The notes beneath the pieces are model-generated. The model worked only from the letters and a program-made list of their open reading frames with translations, did no database searches and was not told where the DNA came from. DNA of 64,000 nucleotides from Burkholderiales bacterium RIFCSPLOWO2_02_FULL_57_36 (GTDB lineage: Bacteria > Pseudomonadota > Gammaproteobacteria > Burkholderiales > Burkholderiaceae_D). A program made the translations under genes and the position numbers. The DNA lies in assembly GCA_001770855.1 (NCBI GenBank), contig MESE01000001.1:62001-126000 (forward strand), read 5' to 3'. This document shows, one piece after another, positions 18,946-28,095 of this stretch. Each line of letters opens with the position of its first letter. Positions within the stretch are counted from its first letter, which is position 1.

Positions 18946-19311
18946 ATGCAAGTTCAACTTAACACCGACAAAAGTATCGTAGGCTCGCCCGGACTTCAGC
19001 AACATGTGCAACAACTGCTGGAACACGAATTGAAACATCTTGCCAAAGAGATTACACGTATCGAAGTGCATCTGAACGATGAAAGCAGTTCCAGAAGCGG
19101 TGCAGACGACAAGCGGTGCCTGCTGGAAGCACGCGTTGCAAAAATGCAGCCGTTTTCTGCAGAACATCGCGCATCAAGCATCGACTTGGCAATCAACGGC
19201 GCGGCCGAACAGCTGTCGCGTGCGGTCAAGAGCGCTTTGGAAAAAACCGATACAGCCGCAAAGCGGGCGGTTTCAATCAAACATATGGACCATGGCCAGG
19301 CGCCTGAATAA
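18946..19311 (+). CDS. HPF/RaiA-like ribosome-associated protein
   Basis: A 121-residue protein resembling the S30AE (hibernation-promoting factor / RaiA) fold. It has the beta-alpha-beta start MQVQLNTDKSIVG, a helix with LLEHELKHLAKEITRIEVHL, and the KRCLLEARV strand followed by a helix IDLAINGAAEQLSRAVKSAL. Family members bind the 30S decoding region and silence or protect ribosomes in stationary phase. The protein is about as long as short HPF and lacks the C-terminal dimerisation domain of long HPF. The conserved basic residues are fewer than in true HPF, so it may be a divergent paralogue. It is a single gene divergent from the AsmA gene and convergent with the AraC gene. Confidence 0.7.
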   Translation: MQVQLNTDKSIVGSPGLQQHVQQLLEHELKHLAKEITRIEVHLNDESSSRSGADDKRCLLEARVAKMQPFSAEHRASSIDLAINGAAEQLSRAVKSALEKTDTAAKRAVSIKHMDHGQAPE

Positions 19312-19367
19312 GAGTAATCAATGATGGCCGGCGAGGTCGATGCGCTGCGCGTGAAACCTTGGACAGT

Positions 19368-20432
19368 TCAGCTGCGTGATTTCTGGCCGCCGGTCAGTTC
19401 ACGGTAAGCGCCCGGATTCATGCCGGTCCAGTCCTTGAACGCATGGTTGAAGGAGCTTTGTTCCCGGTAGCCGAGCAGGAAAGCGATTTCCGCGATGCCC
19501 AGTTTTTTTTGCTTCAGGTAGTCGAGCGCCAGCTCATGCCGGATCTGATCCAGCAATTGCTGGAAGCCGATGCCGGCCTCGCTTAATTTCCTCTGCAGCG
19601 TGCGCTGCGTAATGCGTAATTCCTGCGCGATCGATGGCAATCGGGCGCGATCCTGCTCCAGGTTCCTCACAATCGCCGCGCGCACCTGCGCGACGATTCC
19701 CCCCTCGTTTTCCGCGCGCAGCTTTTCTTTCAGTAAACGCTCCGCATGTTGTTGCAGCACCGGATAGAGGCTGACATCGGCGTTCGGCACCGGCCATGCG
19801 AGCAGCGCTGCATCGAAGCATGCGGTATGCGCCTCGGCGCCAAAGCGCACCGCGTCCGCGCCGAATACCCGTTGATATTCGTTATAGTCGCGCGGCGCCG
19901 CATGAGCGAATGCGATGCGTCCCGGCGGCAATTCCCGTCCGGCGAGCCAGTTGCCGAACACCTGTATCCCGGCAAATACGCTTTCCGCCAGATGGCGCGT
20001 GGCCTGCGGAAAAGCACTGTGCCAGCGGTATTCCGCCATGCCGTCGTTCACGCTCAGCGCCGAGCGTCCCAGGTCGTGCGCCAATCCTTCAAAGCGCAAG
20101 GTTTGCTGCAAGGCTTGCCCGACATCGCGGCAGCTTAGCAGGATCAAGCCATACACATTGTAGGTGCCGAGCTTGAAGCGTTCACCGACATGCAGGCCAA
20201 AATGCGGATCGTCGGCGAGCTGTGCGCCGGCATCGAGCAGTCGCACGTAATCCGCTGCCGCCAGCGATTCCGGCAAGGGCTTCAATGCATGCGCCGACAG
20301 GCCGGCCGCCTGTTCCAGCGCGCGTTCGCTCACGCCGCGCGCTGCCGCCGCTTCGATCAGCGGTTGCAGATAAGGGCCGGCAACACGTCCGCCGGAGCTG
20401 TTAGCGGCAATGGTCAGAGTTGGCGTTGGCAT
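19368..20432 (-). CDS. AraC family transcriptional regulator (OruR-like, Arabinose_bd N-domain)
   Basis: A 354-residue regulator. The first 200 or so residues form the domain found in OruR/ArgR-type AraC proteins (GVSERALEQAAGL, FGLHVGERFKLGTYNVYGLI). The C-terminal 100 residues hold two helix-turn-helix motifs (LPSIAQELRITQRTLQRKLS and KKLGIAEIAFLLGYREQSSF, then FKDWTGMNPGAYREL). It is divergent from the flavoprotein / dehydrogenase / kinase operon with 103 bp between the starts, so it most probably controls that operon in response to its substrate; this is inference from position only. The region between should contain the operator, but no clear repeat was seen. Confidence 0.88.
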   Translation of the reverse strand: MPTPTLTIAANSSGGRVAGPYLQPLIEAAAARGVSERALEQAAGLSAHALKPLPESLAAADYVRLLDAGAQLADDPHFGLHVGERFKLGTYNVYGLILLSCRDVGQALQQTLRFEGLAHDLGRSALSVNDGMAEYRWHSAFPQATRHLAESVFAGIQVFGNWLAGRELPPGRIAFAHAAPRDYNEYQRVFGADAVRFGAEAHTACFDAALLAWPVPNADVSLYPVLQQHAERLLKEKLRAENEGGIVAQVRAAIVRNLEQDRARLPSIAQELRITQRTLQRKLSEAGIGFQQLLDQIRHELALDYLKQKKLGIAEIAFLLGYREQSSFNHAFKDWTGMNPGAYRELTGGQKSRS

Positions 20433-20535
20433 GATCGAACAAGCTGGTTGTCATGAATGCGCAATACAGGAGAGAAACAGCTGGATATGATTTTGTCGAA
20501 GCAGTATAGCAAGCCTGTTAATAAGGAAAATAAAA

Positions 20536-22134
20536 GTGAGACGCTGGAACGGCTGGGGCGACGAATCCGTCGATTTTGCACTGAATGAAGACATGCTGGC
20601 ATTCCTGCGCGCGCGCGTCGGCAGCGGAAAGCCACCGGCCGATGCGACGCTGGAACAGGCGTGCGGCGCGGTGCCGGCGAGCCGGTTGACGCCGTATCGC
20701 GGCATCGATACGACGCCGGAAGTGCGGCTGCGCCACGCGCTCGGACAAAGCCTGCCGGACTGGCTCAAGCTGCGCTACGGCAAGGTAGGCTGCGTGCCGG
20801 ACGGCGTCGCGTTTCCCGAAAGCAGCGAACAGGTGCGCGAGTTGCTCGACCATGCCAAACGCATCGACGCTGTGGTTATTCCGTACGGCGGAGGCACCAG
20901 CGTGGTCGGCCATCTGACCGTGCCGGACAATGGCAAGCCGGTCATCACGGTTAATCTTTCGCGCTTGTCGCGGCTGATCGACCTCGACCGGCAGGCGCAA
21001 CTGGCCACCTTCGGCGCCGGCATCGCCGGTCCCGATCTGGAAGCGCAGCTGCGCGCGCACGGCTACACGCTCGGCCACTTTCCGCAGTCCTTCGAATACT
21101 CGACATTGGGCGGTTGGGTGGTCACCCGCTCGTCGGGCCAGCAATCCCTGCGCTACGGACGCATCGAGCAATTGTTCGCCGGCGGGCGGGTCGAGGCACC
21201 GAACGGCACGCTCTCCATCCCGAGTTTTCCGGCATCGGCGGCCGGCACCGATCTGCGCGAAATCGTGCTCGGCTCGGAAGGCCGCATCGGCATCCTGACC
21301 GAGGCGACGGTGCGGATCACGCCTTTGCCGCAGCGCGAAGCCTTCCATGCCATTTTTTTTCCGGACTGGGAAGCAGCGGAAAACGCGGTGCGCACCATCG
21401 CGCAGGCAAAAATTCCACTGTCGATGCTGCGCCTGTCCAATCCGGTCGAGACGCTCACCACGCTGACCATGGCCGGCCACAAGAAACTGATCGGCATGTT
21501 GCAGACCTATCTGCGCTGGCGCGGCTGCGATGACCGGAAATGCATTTTGCTGATCGGCGCCAGCGGCGACGGCGCAACGGTCGCACATGCGCTCAGGCAG
21601 AGCCTGCGCATTGCGCGCCGGTATCGCGGCGTGCATGTCGGCGCGGCGATCGGCGACAAATGGAAAAAGAATCGCTTCCGCAACGTCTACCTGCGCAACG
21701 CATTATGGCAGCACGGCTATGCGGTCGACACCGTTGAAACCGCGGTCGACTGGCCGCGCGTGAGCGGCATGATGCAGGCGCTGGAGCAAGCCGCACGCGA
21801 GGTATTCGCCGCCGCCGGGGAGCGGGTGCACGCCTACACCCATCTGTCGCACGTCTACGCACAGGGCGCGAGCGTGTACACCACCTTCGCCTACCGGCTC
21901 GCCGGCAATTACGAAGCCGACATGCAGCGCTGGCAGGCCTTGAAAGGCGCAGTGTGCGATGCGATCGTCGCCAATGGCGGCACCATCAGCCACCAGCATG
22001 GCGTCGGCATCGATCATGCACCGTATCTGCAGGCCGAAAAGGGTGCGCTCGGCCTCGGTGCGATGCGCGCACTCTGCCATCATTTCGACCCCAGCGGCAT
22101 GATGAATCCCGGCAAGCTGTTGCCGGAACCCTGA
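20536..22134 (+). CDS. FAD-binding oxidase of the alkylglycerone-phosphate synthase family
   Basis: A 532-residue flavoprotein of the FAD_binding_4 (PCMH) type. The pyrophosphate-binding loop is IPYGGGTSVVGH, followed by FGAGIAGPDLEAQLRAHG, and FPQSFEYSTLGGWVVTRSSG. The C-terminal section includes YTHLSHVYAQGASVYTTF and the His-rich ISHQHGVGIDHA, matching the active-site histidines of alkylglycerone-phosphate synthase (AGPS), which swaps the acyl chain of acyl-dihydroxyacetone-phosphate for an alkyl chain. Start is GTG with AAGGAAAA upstream. It is first of three genes (12 bp, then 42 bp gaps) with a GlpD-like dehydrogenase and a kinase, suggesting a route handling glycerol phosphate, dihydroxyacetone phosphate or glyceryl ethers. 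It could alternatively be a D-lactate/glycolate-type oxidase. Confidence 0.82.
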   Translation: MRRWNGWGDESVDFALNEDMLAFLRARVGSGKPPADATLEQACGAVPASRLTPYRGIDTTPEVRLRHALGQSLPDWLKLRYGKVGCVPDGVAFPESSEQVRELLDHAKRIDAVVIPYGGGTSVVGHLTVPDNGKPVITVNLSRLSRLIDLDRQAQLATFGAGIAGPDLEAQLRAHGYTLGHFPQSFEYSTLGGWVVTRSSGQQSLRYGRIEQLFAGGRVEAPNGTLSIPSFPASAAGTDLREIVLGSEGRIGILTEATVRITPLPQREAFHAIFFPDWEAAENAVRTIAQAKIPLSMLRLSNPVETLTTLTMAGHKKLIGMLQTYLRWRGCDDRKCILLIGASGDGATVAHALRQSLRIARRYRGVHVGAAIGDKWKKNRFRNVYLRNALWQHGYAVDTVETAVDWPRVSGMMQALEQAAREVFAAAGERVHAYTHLSHVYAQGASVYTTFAYRLAGNYEADMQRWQALKGAVCDAIVANGGTISHQHGVGIDHAPYLQAEKGALGLGAMRALCHHFDPSGMMNPGKLLPEP

Positions 22135-22145
22135 AAGGATACGGC

Positions 22146-23732
22146 ATGTGGCAAACCAACTGGCGCGAACAGGCAAGCGCTACGCTCGGCGAGCGCGAAT
22201 GGGACATCGTGATCATCGGCGGCGGCATCACCGGCGCCGGCATCCTTCTGGAAGCGGCACGCAACGGCTTGCGCGCGCTGCTGGTGGAGCAACGTGACTT
22301 CGCGTGGGGTACGTCGAGCCGCTCGTCGAAGTTGGTGCACGGCGGACTACGCTACATCAAGGAAGGCAAGCTGCTGCTGACGCGCGACTCGGTGCACGAG
22401 CGGAAGAAGCTGCTGCGGGAAGCCGCCGGCTTGGTCGAACCGCAGAGTTTCGCCTTCGCCGACTATCGCGGCCACAAGCCAGGACGCTGGCTGTTTTCGC
22501 TGGGCCTGGCGTTGTACGACATGATGGCCGGCCAGCGCACGCGGCATTACTTTCCTGCAGACGAATTCATCATGCTGGCGCCGCACATCGCCACCGCCGA
22601 ACTCAACGGCGGCCTGTGCTATACGGATGCCAAGACCGACGATGCGCGCCTGGTGCTGCGCGTCCTGCAGGAAGCGCAGGCCGCGGGCGGCGTCGCGATC
22701 AATTACATGGCGGCGCATCAACTGCTGCGTCGCGATGGCCGCGTCCATGGCGTGGAACTGCGGGATGCCGCGACCGGCAAGATACAGACAGTCGAAGCCA
22801 GGATCGTGATCAGCGCCACCGGCGCCTGGGCCGATGGCTTGCGCAAACCGGCACAAGATGGCGCCAAGCTGCGTCCTCTGCGCGGCAGCCATCTGATATT
22901 GCCGGCCTGGCGCCTGCCGGTCGCACAGGCAGTCAGCCTGATGCATCCGCAGGATGGTCGTCCAGTGTTCGCGTTTCCGTGGGAAGGCGCGACCCTGGTC
23001 GGCACCACCGATGTCGATCATCGTGAAGACATGCGCACCGAGGCCGCAATTACTTCCGCCGAAGTGGCTTACCTGATGGCCGCCATCGCGTTCCAGTTTC
23101 CGCAGCTCGGCATCACGCGCGACGACATCATCGCCACCTTTGCCGGCGTGCGGCCGGTGATCGACACCGGCAAAGCCGATCCGTCGAAGGAGGGACGCGA
23201 TCACGCGGTCTGGATGGAAGACGGATTGTTGACGGTGACCGGCGGCAAGCTCACCACCTTTCGCCTGATCGCGCTCGATGCTCTGAAACATGCGGCGCCG
23301 CAGTTGAGCGACTGGCATCCCGACTTGCGTCCGCGTCCGGTATTCGGCGCCGTGCCGCCCTTGCCGTATCAGAAGCAGCTGCAGGGGCAGCAGCGGCAGC
23401 GGCTCACCGGACGTTACGGTAACTATGCACACATGCTGTTGGCTTCTGCGCAAGAAGGTGAACTGGAGACGATTGCCGGCACCGATACAATCTATGCGGA
23501 ACTGCGCTGGGCGGCGCGCAGTGAAGCGGTGCTGCACCTGGAGGATTTATTGCTGCGACGTACTCGCCTCGGTTTGCTGCTGCGCGACGGCGGCACCGAC
23601 CTGTTGCCGAAAATCCGGGCGATCTGCCAGCCCGAGCTCGGATGGGACGATGCGCGCTGGGCGAACGAACAGGTAGCCTACCTTGCGCTATGTAAGAAAC
23701 ACTACAGCGTGCCGTTCGTCGATAACGTGTAA
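22146..23732 (+). CDS. GlpD-like FAD-dependent glycerol-3-phosphate dehydrogenase
   Basis: A 528-residue flavoprotein. The N-terminal Rossmann motif IVIIGGGITGAGILLEAARN is followed by the family signatures QRDFAWGTSSRSSKLVHGG and LRYIKEGKLLLTRDSVHER, which match aerobic glycerol-3-phosphate dehydrogenase. A later segment (FAFPWEGATLVGTTDVDH, FAGVRPVIDTGKADPSKEGR) is also typical. It oxidises glycerol-3-phosphate to dihydroxyacetone phosphate at the inner membrane, passing electrons to quinone. The true start is ATG 22146 with AAAGGAT before it; the frame is open further upstream inside the flavoprotein gene. It is the second gene of the operon. It may be the organism's GlpD or a paralogue specialised for this pathway. 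Confidence 0.88.
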   Translation: MWQTNWREQASATLGEREWDIVIIGGGITGAGILLEAARNGLRALLVEQRDFAWGTSSRSSKLVHGGLRYIKEGKLLLTRDSVHERKKLLREAAGLVEPQSFAFADYRGHKPGRWLFSLGLALYDMMAGQRTRHYFPADEFIMLAPHIATAELNGGLCYTDAKTDDARLVLRVLQEAQAAGGVAINYMAAHQLLRRDGRVHGVELRDAATGKIQTVEARIVISATGAWADGLRKPAQDGAKLRPLRGSHLILPAWRLPVAQAVSLMHPQDGRPVFAFPWEGATLVGTTDVDHREDMRTEAAITSAEVAYLMAAIAFQFPQLGITRDDIIATFAGVRPVIDTGKADPSKEGRDHAVWMEDGLLTVTGGKLTTFRLIALDALKHAAPQLSDWHPDLRPRPVFGAVPPLPYQKQLQGQQRQRLTGRYGNYAHMLLASAQEGELETIAGTDTIYAELRWAARSEAVLHLEDLLLRRTRLGLLLRDGGTDLLPKIRAICQPELGWDDARWANEQVAYLALCKKHYSVPFVDNV

Positions 23733-23774
23733 CCAGCGCGCAAGTTCTAATAAAAATATAAGAGGGAGACAAGC

Positions 23775-25337
23775 ATGTCCAACGAGTACATCCTGGCGAT
23801 CGACAACGGCACGCAAAGCGTGCGCGCCTTGCTGTTCGACTTGCACGGCAACATCGCCGCCAAATCGCAAGTGCATCTCGATGCCTATTTTTCCGACCAG
23901 CCCGGCTGGGCCGAACATGATGCGGACGGCTACTGGCGGGCGCTGTGCACCGCCTGCCAGCGTTTGTGGGCAGAAAACGATATTCCGAAAAGCGCGATCA
24001 AGGGGGTGGCCGTCACGACCCAGCGCGGCACCGTGATCAACCTCGACAAGCACGGTCGGCCGCTGCGCCCCGCCATCGTCTGGCTCGACCAGCGCCGCAC
24101 CGACCAGGTGCCGACGCTTGGTCCGCTGTGGCGCGCCGCATTCAAGCTGGCGCGCGTGCAGGATACGATCAAATTTTTTCTCGGCGAAGCCGAAGCCAAC
24201 TGGATCAAGGCCAACCAGCCCGACATCTGGCGCAACACCGACAAATACCTGCTGTTGTCCGGTTATCTGAACTACCGGCTGTGCGGCGATTTCATCGATT
24301 CGATCGGCTCGCAGGTCGGCTATGTACCATTCGACTTCAAGCGCCTGCAATGGGCCGGCAAGCGCGACTGGAAATGGCAGGCGCTGCCGATCGAACCGCA
24401 CATGCTGCCGCAGTTGGTTCCACCCGGCACGGTGATGGGCAAGATCACCGCCGCCGCAGCCGCCGACACCGGCATCCCTGCCGGCACGCCGTTGATCGCT
24501 GCCGCTGCCGACAAGGCTTGCGAAGTGATCGGCGCCGGCTGCATCGATCCGCAGGTCGGCTGCCTGAGCTACGGCACCACCGCTACCATCAACACCACCA
24601 GCAGGAAGTACCTGGAAGTCACGCCTTTCATTCCGCCGTATCCGGCCGCCGTGCCGGATGCATACAGCACCGAAGTGCAGATTTTCCGCGGCTACTGGAT
24701 GGTCGACTGGTTCAAGGAGCAATTCGGCCATCACGAAAAACGGCTGGCGCTGGAGCAGGGCATCGCACCCGAAATCTTGTTCGATGAACTGGTCAATGCG
24801 GTGCCGCCCGGCTCCATGGGGCTGATGCTGCAACCGTACTGGACGCCCGGCATCAAGGTGCCGGGGCCGGAGGCGAAAGGCGCGGTGATCGGCTTCGGCG
24901 ACGTGCACACGCGCGCGCATTTCTACCGTGCGATCCTGGAAGGTCTGGCGTATGCGCTGCGCGAGGGCAAGGAGCGCATCGAGAAACGCAGCGGCGTGCC
25001 GATCACTTCCTTGCGGGTTTCCGGCGGCGGCTCGCAAAGCGACGCGGCGATGCAACTGACCGCCGACATCTTCGGCTTGCCGACCGCGCGGCCGCATGTG
25101 TACGAGACCTCGGGGCTGGGCGCGGCGATCGACGCCGCGGTGGGATTGAAGCTGCATCCCGATTTCGACACGGCGATCGGCGCGATGACGCGGATCAGCC
25201 GCGTGTTCGAGCCGCAGCCGCATCATCAAAAGACTTACGATGACTTGTACCGCCGCGTGTATCAGCAAATGTACGCCAGGTTGCAGCCGCTCTACAAGGA
25301 GATCCAGAAGATTACCGGTTATCCGTCCTTGCACTAG
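23775..25337 (+). CDS. FGGY-family carbohydrate kinase (glycerol/xylulose kinase-like)
   Basis: A 520-residue sugar/polyol kinase of the FGGY superfamily. The phosphate-binding segment is ILAIDNGTQSVRALLFD, the substrate loop includes AIVWLDQRRTDQ, and the C-terminal ATPase motif is LRVSGGGSQSDAAMQLTADI. The start carries a good ribosome-binding site (AGAGGGAG, about 5-7 bases upstream). Sequence does not settle the substrate. It differs from standard GlpK, but the neighbours (GlpD-like dehydrogenase, AGPS-like flavoprotein) make glycerol, dihydroxyacetone or a glyceryl derivative more likely than a pentulose. It is the last gene of the operon; the following 262 bp contain a hairpin and then a different gene cluster. 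Confidence 0.87.
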   Translation: MSNEYILAIDNGTQSVRALLFDLHGNIAAKSQVHLDAYFSDQPGWAEHDADGYWRALCTACQRLWAENDIPKSAIKGVAVTTQRGTVINLDKHGRPLRPAIVWLDQRRTDQVPTLGPLWRAAFKLARVQDTIKFFLGEAEANWIKANQPDIWRNTDKYLLLSGYLNYRLCGDFIDSIGSQVGYVPFDFKRLQWAGKRDWKWQALPIEPHMLPQLVPPGTVMGKITAAAAADTGIPAGTPLIAAAADKACEVIGAGCIDPQVGCLSYGTTATINTTSRKYLEVTPFIPPYPAAVPDAYSTEVQIFRGYWMVDWFKEQFGHHEKRLALEQGIAPEILFDELVNAVPPGSMGLMLQPYWTPGIKVPGPEAKGAVIGFGDVHTRAHFYRAILEGLAYALREGKERIEKRSGVPITSLRVSGGGSQSDAAMQLTADIFGLPTARPHVYETSGLGAAIDAAVGLKLHPDFDTAIGAMTRISRVFEPQPHHQKTYDDLYRRVYQQMYARLQPLYKEIQKITGYPSLH

Positions 25338-25440
25338 ATCTAAGGACTCGCGCAGAAATAACTTGGCATTTCCGTGTCTTTTTGATCTCACAGAATAATG
25401 GCGTGCCGCCACTTTTATCATTTACAATGATGCCAATTTC

Positions 25441-25468
25441 GGCGGGACGGTATGCATGCCGTCCCGCC
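25441..25468. terminator. Perfect 10-bp GC-rich hairpin between two operons
   Basis: GGCGGGACGG and CCGTCCCGCC, separated by the 8-base loop TATGCATG, form a strong stem about 100 bp after the kinase stop and about 130 bp before the DarA-like gene. No run of T follows on either strand, so it is not a classic intrinsic terminator; it may be a transcription-pausing or Rho-dependent element, or a regulatory hairpin for the cluster downstream. Confidence 0.5.
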
Positions 25469-25599
25469 TGGTAAACCCGAGCAATCGGTTTTGACGCGTG
25501 GAGTCGATGCCAAAGACAGAGATGCATGTCTTCGTAACATTGCATCGACAAACCACTCAATGCTTCAAAATGGATTTCCAGATCAAGTAGGGGCGCGTC

Positions 25600-26544
25600 A
25601 TCAAGAAAATACTGGTCGTTCATTTTTCCCAGACTGGTCAACTCAGCAAGGTCGTGCAAAGTCTTCTGGCTCCGTTGCGGCAAGCAGAAAACGTTCAGAT
25701 ACATGAAGAAGTGTTGAAGCCGGTTCAGGCTTATCCTTTTCCCTGGTCACTGTTCAGCTTTCTCGATGCCTTTCCTGAATCCGTTCGTCTTGATCCGGCG
25801 CCGATCGACCCGCTGACGGTCGATGCCAGCGAATCATTCGACCTGATCGTGCTCGCCTATCAGGTCTGGTATCTGTCGCCATCGCCGCCGGTCACTGCCT
25901 TTTTGACCAGTATCGAGGGACGCAAATTGCTTTCCGGCAAGCCGGTAGTCACCGTCGTCGCTTGTCGCAATATGTGGATGATGGCGCAGGAAACCGTCAA
26001 GCGCCTGTTGCATGAAGCCGGTGCGCACCTGCGCGACAACATCGCGTTCGTCGATCGCGCCAATGTGTTGGCAACGCTGATTACCACGCCGCGCTGGTTG
26101 CTCACCGGACGTCGCGACCGCTTTTTCGGCTTGCCGCGCGCGGGACTCACGGACGAGGATATTGCCGGCGCCGCGCGTTTCGGCCATGCACTTGCCGAGG
26201 CTCTGGCTGAAGACAAGGAAAAAATTTGTGCGCCGATGTTGACCGGTCTGCGTGCGGCTGATGCCGATCCCGCGATGATCATGAGCGAACGCGCCGGCCA
26301 TCGTGCATTCCGCATTTGGTCCGGAATTATCCGTCGCTTCGGCAAGCCGGGCCAATGGCAGAGGCGCCCGGCGCTTGCGGTCTTCGTTGTCTACCTGATT
26401 GTCATGATTGTTACCGTGGTTCCCCTTTCGATGATTTTGCGGCGCATGCTAGCACCGCTGTTGCGCAAGCGGCTCGACGCGTTGAAGACATACTACGAAC
26501 TGCCGTCCGGGAATGCGGATTTTCGATTGCCGCAGCATGAGTAG
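25600..26544 (+). CDS. DarA-like dialkylresorcinol condensing enzyme (apparent ATC start)
   Basis: A protein of about 314 residues. Starting from ATC at 25600 it reads [18 protein letters not shown], a flavodoxin-like first strand and loop, then [19 protein letters not shown]; the C-terminal part has a membrane helix ([20 protein letters not shown]) and a basic tail. This matches the family annotated as dialkylresorcinol condensing enzyme, which in DarA/DarB systems joins two beta-keto acyl chains to make a resorcinol ring. No ATG, GTG or TTG exists between the in-frame TAG at 25588 and GTG 25654; the latter would delete the conserved strand. AGGGG at 25589-25593 is well placed for ATC 25600. 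The gene overlaps the next by eight bases. I am confident of the family, less so of the start. Confidence 0.78.
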   Translation: MKKILVVHFSQTGQLSKVVQSLLAPLRQAENVQIHEEVLKPVQAYPFPWSLFSFLDAFPESVRLDPAPIDPLTVDASESFDLIVLAYQVWYLSPSPPVTAFLTSIEGRKLLSGKPVVTVVACRNMWMMAQETVKRLLHEAGAHLRDNIAFVDRANVLATLITTPRWLLTGRRDRFFGLPRAGLTDEDIAGAARFGHALAEALAEDKEKICAPMLTGLRAADADPAMIMSERAGHRAFRIWSGIIRRFGKPGQWQRRPALAVFVVYLIVMIVTVVPLSMILRRMLAPLLRKRLDALKTYYELPSGNADFRLPQHE

Positions 26545-27688
26545 CCGTGCCGCCTATATCACCCGGACTTCGGTGTTCCTGCCCGGTGCGCCGATAGGTA
26601 ACGAAGCGATGGAAAGCGTGCTTGGCTTTGTCGGCGGGAAAAAATCCCGGGCACGCCCGATCGTATTGCGCAGCAACGGCATTCAACAGCGGCATTACGC
26701 ACTCGATCCGGCAACCGGTATGGCCACGCACACCAATGCGCAACTGACGTCGCTGGCGGTGCGGGGATTGGCCGGCAACGATTTCTCGCTGGACCGGATC
26801 GAATGTCTGGCAACCGGCACGTCATTGCCCGACCAGTTGATGCCCAATCATGGCGTGATGGTGCACGGCGAACTGGGGATTCCTGCCTGTGAAGTAGTGT
26901 CGACTGCCGGCATCTGCCTGGCCGGAATGACGGCGCTGAAGTACGCGTATTTGTCGGTCTGTTCGGGCAATTCGCAAAATGCGGTCGCGAGCGCCTCCGA
27001 AATTGCGTCGTCGGTACTGCATGCGCGCAACTTCGAAGCCGAGTCCGACGCGCGCATTGCGGAACTTGAACGCCAGCCGGACATTGCTTTCGACAAGGAT
27101 TTTCTGCGCTGGATGCTGTCCGATGGCGCCGCGGCATTTCTTATAGAGAGCGCTCCACGCGCCGATAGCCCATCGTTGCGCATCGACTGGATCGAACTGT
27201 CATCGCAAGCACACGAGCTGCCTACCTGCATGTACGCAGGCGCTGAAAAACTCGAGGACGGCTCGATCAAGGGCTGGATGCGGCATGACCAGGCGCAATG
27301 GGGTGCGCGCTCGATTTTTTCAGTCAAGCAGGATGTTCGTTTGCTCAATGAGAACGTGGTGACGCATACGCTGGGCAAGCCGCTGCGGCGTGTGATTGCC
27401 AAACGTGCGCTCAGCGTCGATGAAGTCGACTGGTTCTTGCCGCACATGTCGTCGGAATATTTCCGTCGGCCGATTGCCGAATGCCTTGAAACGGTCGGGC
27501 TGCCGATTCCTCAGGAACGCTGGTTTACCAATCTTGCCAGCAAAGGCAATACCGGATCCGCCTCGATCTTCATCATGCTCGACGAACTCGTGCGCAGCGG
27601 CCGGTTGGGTGCCGGCGAACGGCTCTTGTGTTTTGTGCCCGAAAGCGGGCGTTTTTCCAGTGCATTCATGCACTTGACAGTGGAGTAA
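26537..27688 (+). CDS. DarB-like beta-ketoacyl-ACP synthase III
   Basis: A 383-residue KAS III-type ketosynthase. The nucleophile is Cys127 in [16 protein letters not shown], the His is in [11 protein letters not shown] and the Asn in [10 protein letters not shown], completing the Cys-His-Asn triad. It opens [19 protein letters not shown], a form typical of DarB/StlD-like enzymes, which condense two beta-keto acyl thioesters into a cyclohexanedione or resorcinol rather than elongating fatty acids. ATG at 26537 overlaps the end of the DarA-like gene (ATGAGTAG), a sign of translational coupling. DarA plus DarB is the defining core of a resorcinol-type biosynthetic cluster. What chains are used is unknown; the acyl carrier protein four genes downstream is the likely donor. 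Confidence 0.85.
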   Translation: MSSRAAYITRTSVFLPGAPIGNEAMESVLGFVGGKKSRARPIVLRSNGIQQRHYALDPATGMATHTNAQLTSLAVRGLAGNDFSLDRIECLATGTSLPDQLMPNHGVMVHGELGIPACEVVSTAGICLAGMTALKYAYLSVCSGNSQNAVASASEIASSVLHARNFEAESDARIAELERQPDIAFDKDFLRWMLSDGAAAFLIESAPRADSPSLRIDWIELSSQAHELPTCMYAGAEKLEDGSIKGWMRHDQAQWGARSIFSVKQDVRLLNENVVTHTLGKPLRRVIAKRALSVDEVDWFLPHMSSEYFRRPIAECLETVGLPIPQERWFTNLASKGNTGSASIFIMLDELVRSGRLGAGERLLCFVPESGRFSSAFMHLTVE

Positions 27689-27690
27689 CG

Positions 27691-28086
27691 ATGCGTGAAA
27701 CAGACGTGCCGCAGGAAGGCAATGCCACACTCGATGGACACCGCAAAGTGATCTACGCCAAAGGCGCCGATGGACGCGTGCAGATGGTTGCGTCGGCCGG
27801 ATGGGAAGTCGAGGAAATCGTCACGCGCCAGGCCGTCGATGAATTCGTGCTGCTGGCGCAGGCGGCGCGCGCGCAGGCGCTGGCCGGACTCGCGTCGCCG
27901 CTGGCGTATCACATGTATTGCGCGCGCATGGACGAAACGCTGTTATCGCAGACCAGCGGATTGTGGCGCTGGCGCATACGCCGTCATTTCCGCCCGGAGA
28001 TATTCCGCAAACTTTCTTCAGCACTATTGCAGCGCTATGCCGACGCACTGGGAATAACGTCCGACCAACTGATGCGGATCGAATAG
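27691..28086 (+). CDS. 131-residue conserved-looking protein of the resorcinol-type cluster, unknown function
   Basis: It starts two bases after the DarB-like stop and ends nine bases before the BtrH-like gene, so it is co-transcribed. The sequence is soluble and mostly helical: MVASAGWEVEEIVTRQAVDE, then AQAARAQALAGLASPLAYHM, a Cys in YCARMDETLLSQ, and a basic helix pair WRWRIRRHFRPEIFRKLSS and ALLQRYADALGITSDQLM. No catalytic motif is apparent. It may be a partner subunit of the acyltransferase or a small regulator. Its place between a ketosynthase and an acyltransferase supports a dedicated role, but none can be named. Confidence 0.7.
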   Translation: MRETDVPQEGNATLDGHRKVIYAKGADGRVQMVASAGWEVEEIVTRQAVDEFVLLAQAARAQALAGLASPLAYHMYCARMDETLLSQTSGLWRWRIRRHFRPEIFRKLSSALLQRYADALGITSDQLMRIE

Positions 28087-28095
28087 GACAGCGCC

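Noticed and set aside
23688..25421. 577-codon minus-strand frame
   Set aside because: Antisense to the FGGY kinase, which has all family motifs.
25452..25706. 84-codon frame ahead of the DarA-like gene
   Set aside because: No family, no ribosome-binding site, and it overlaps the conserved N-terminus of the DarA-like protein in another frame.
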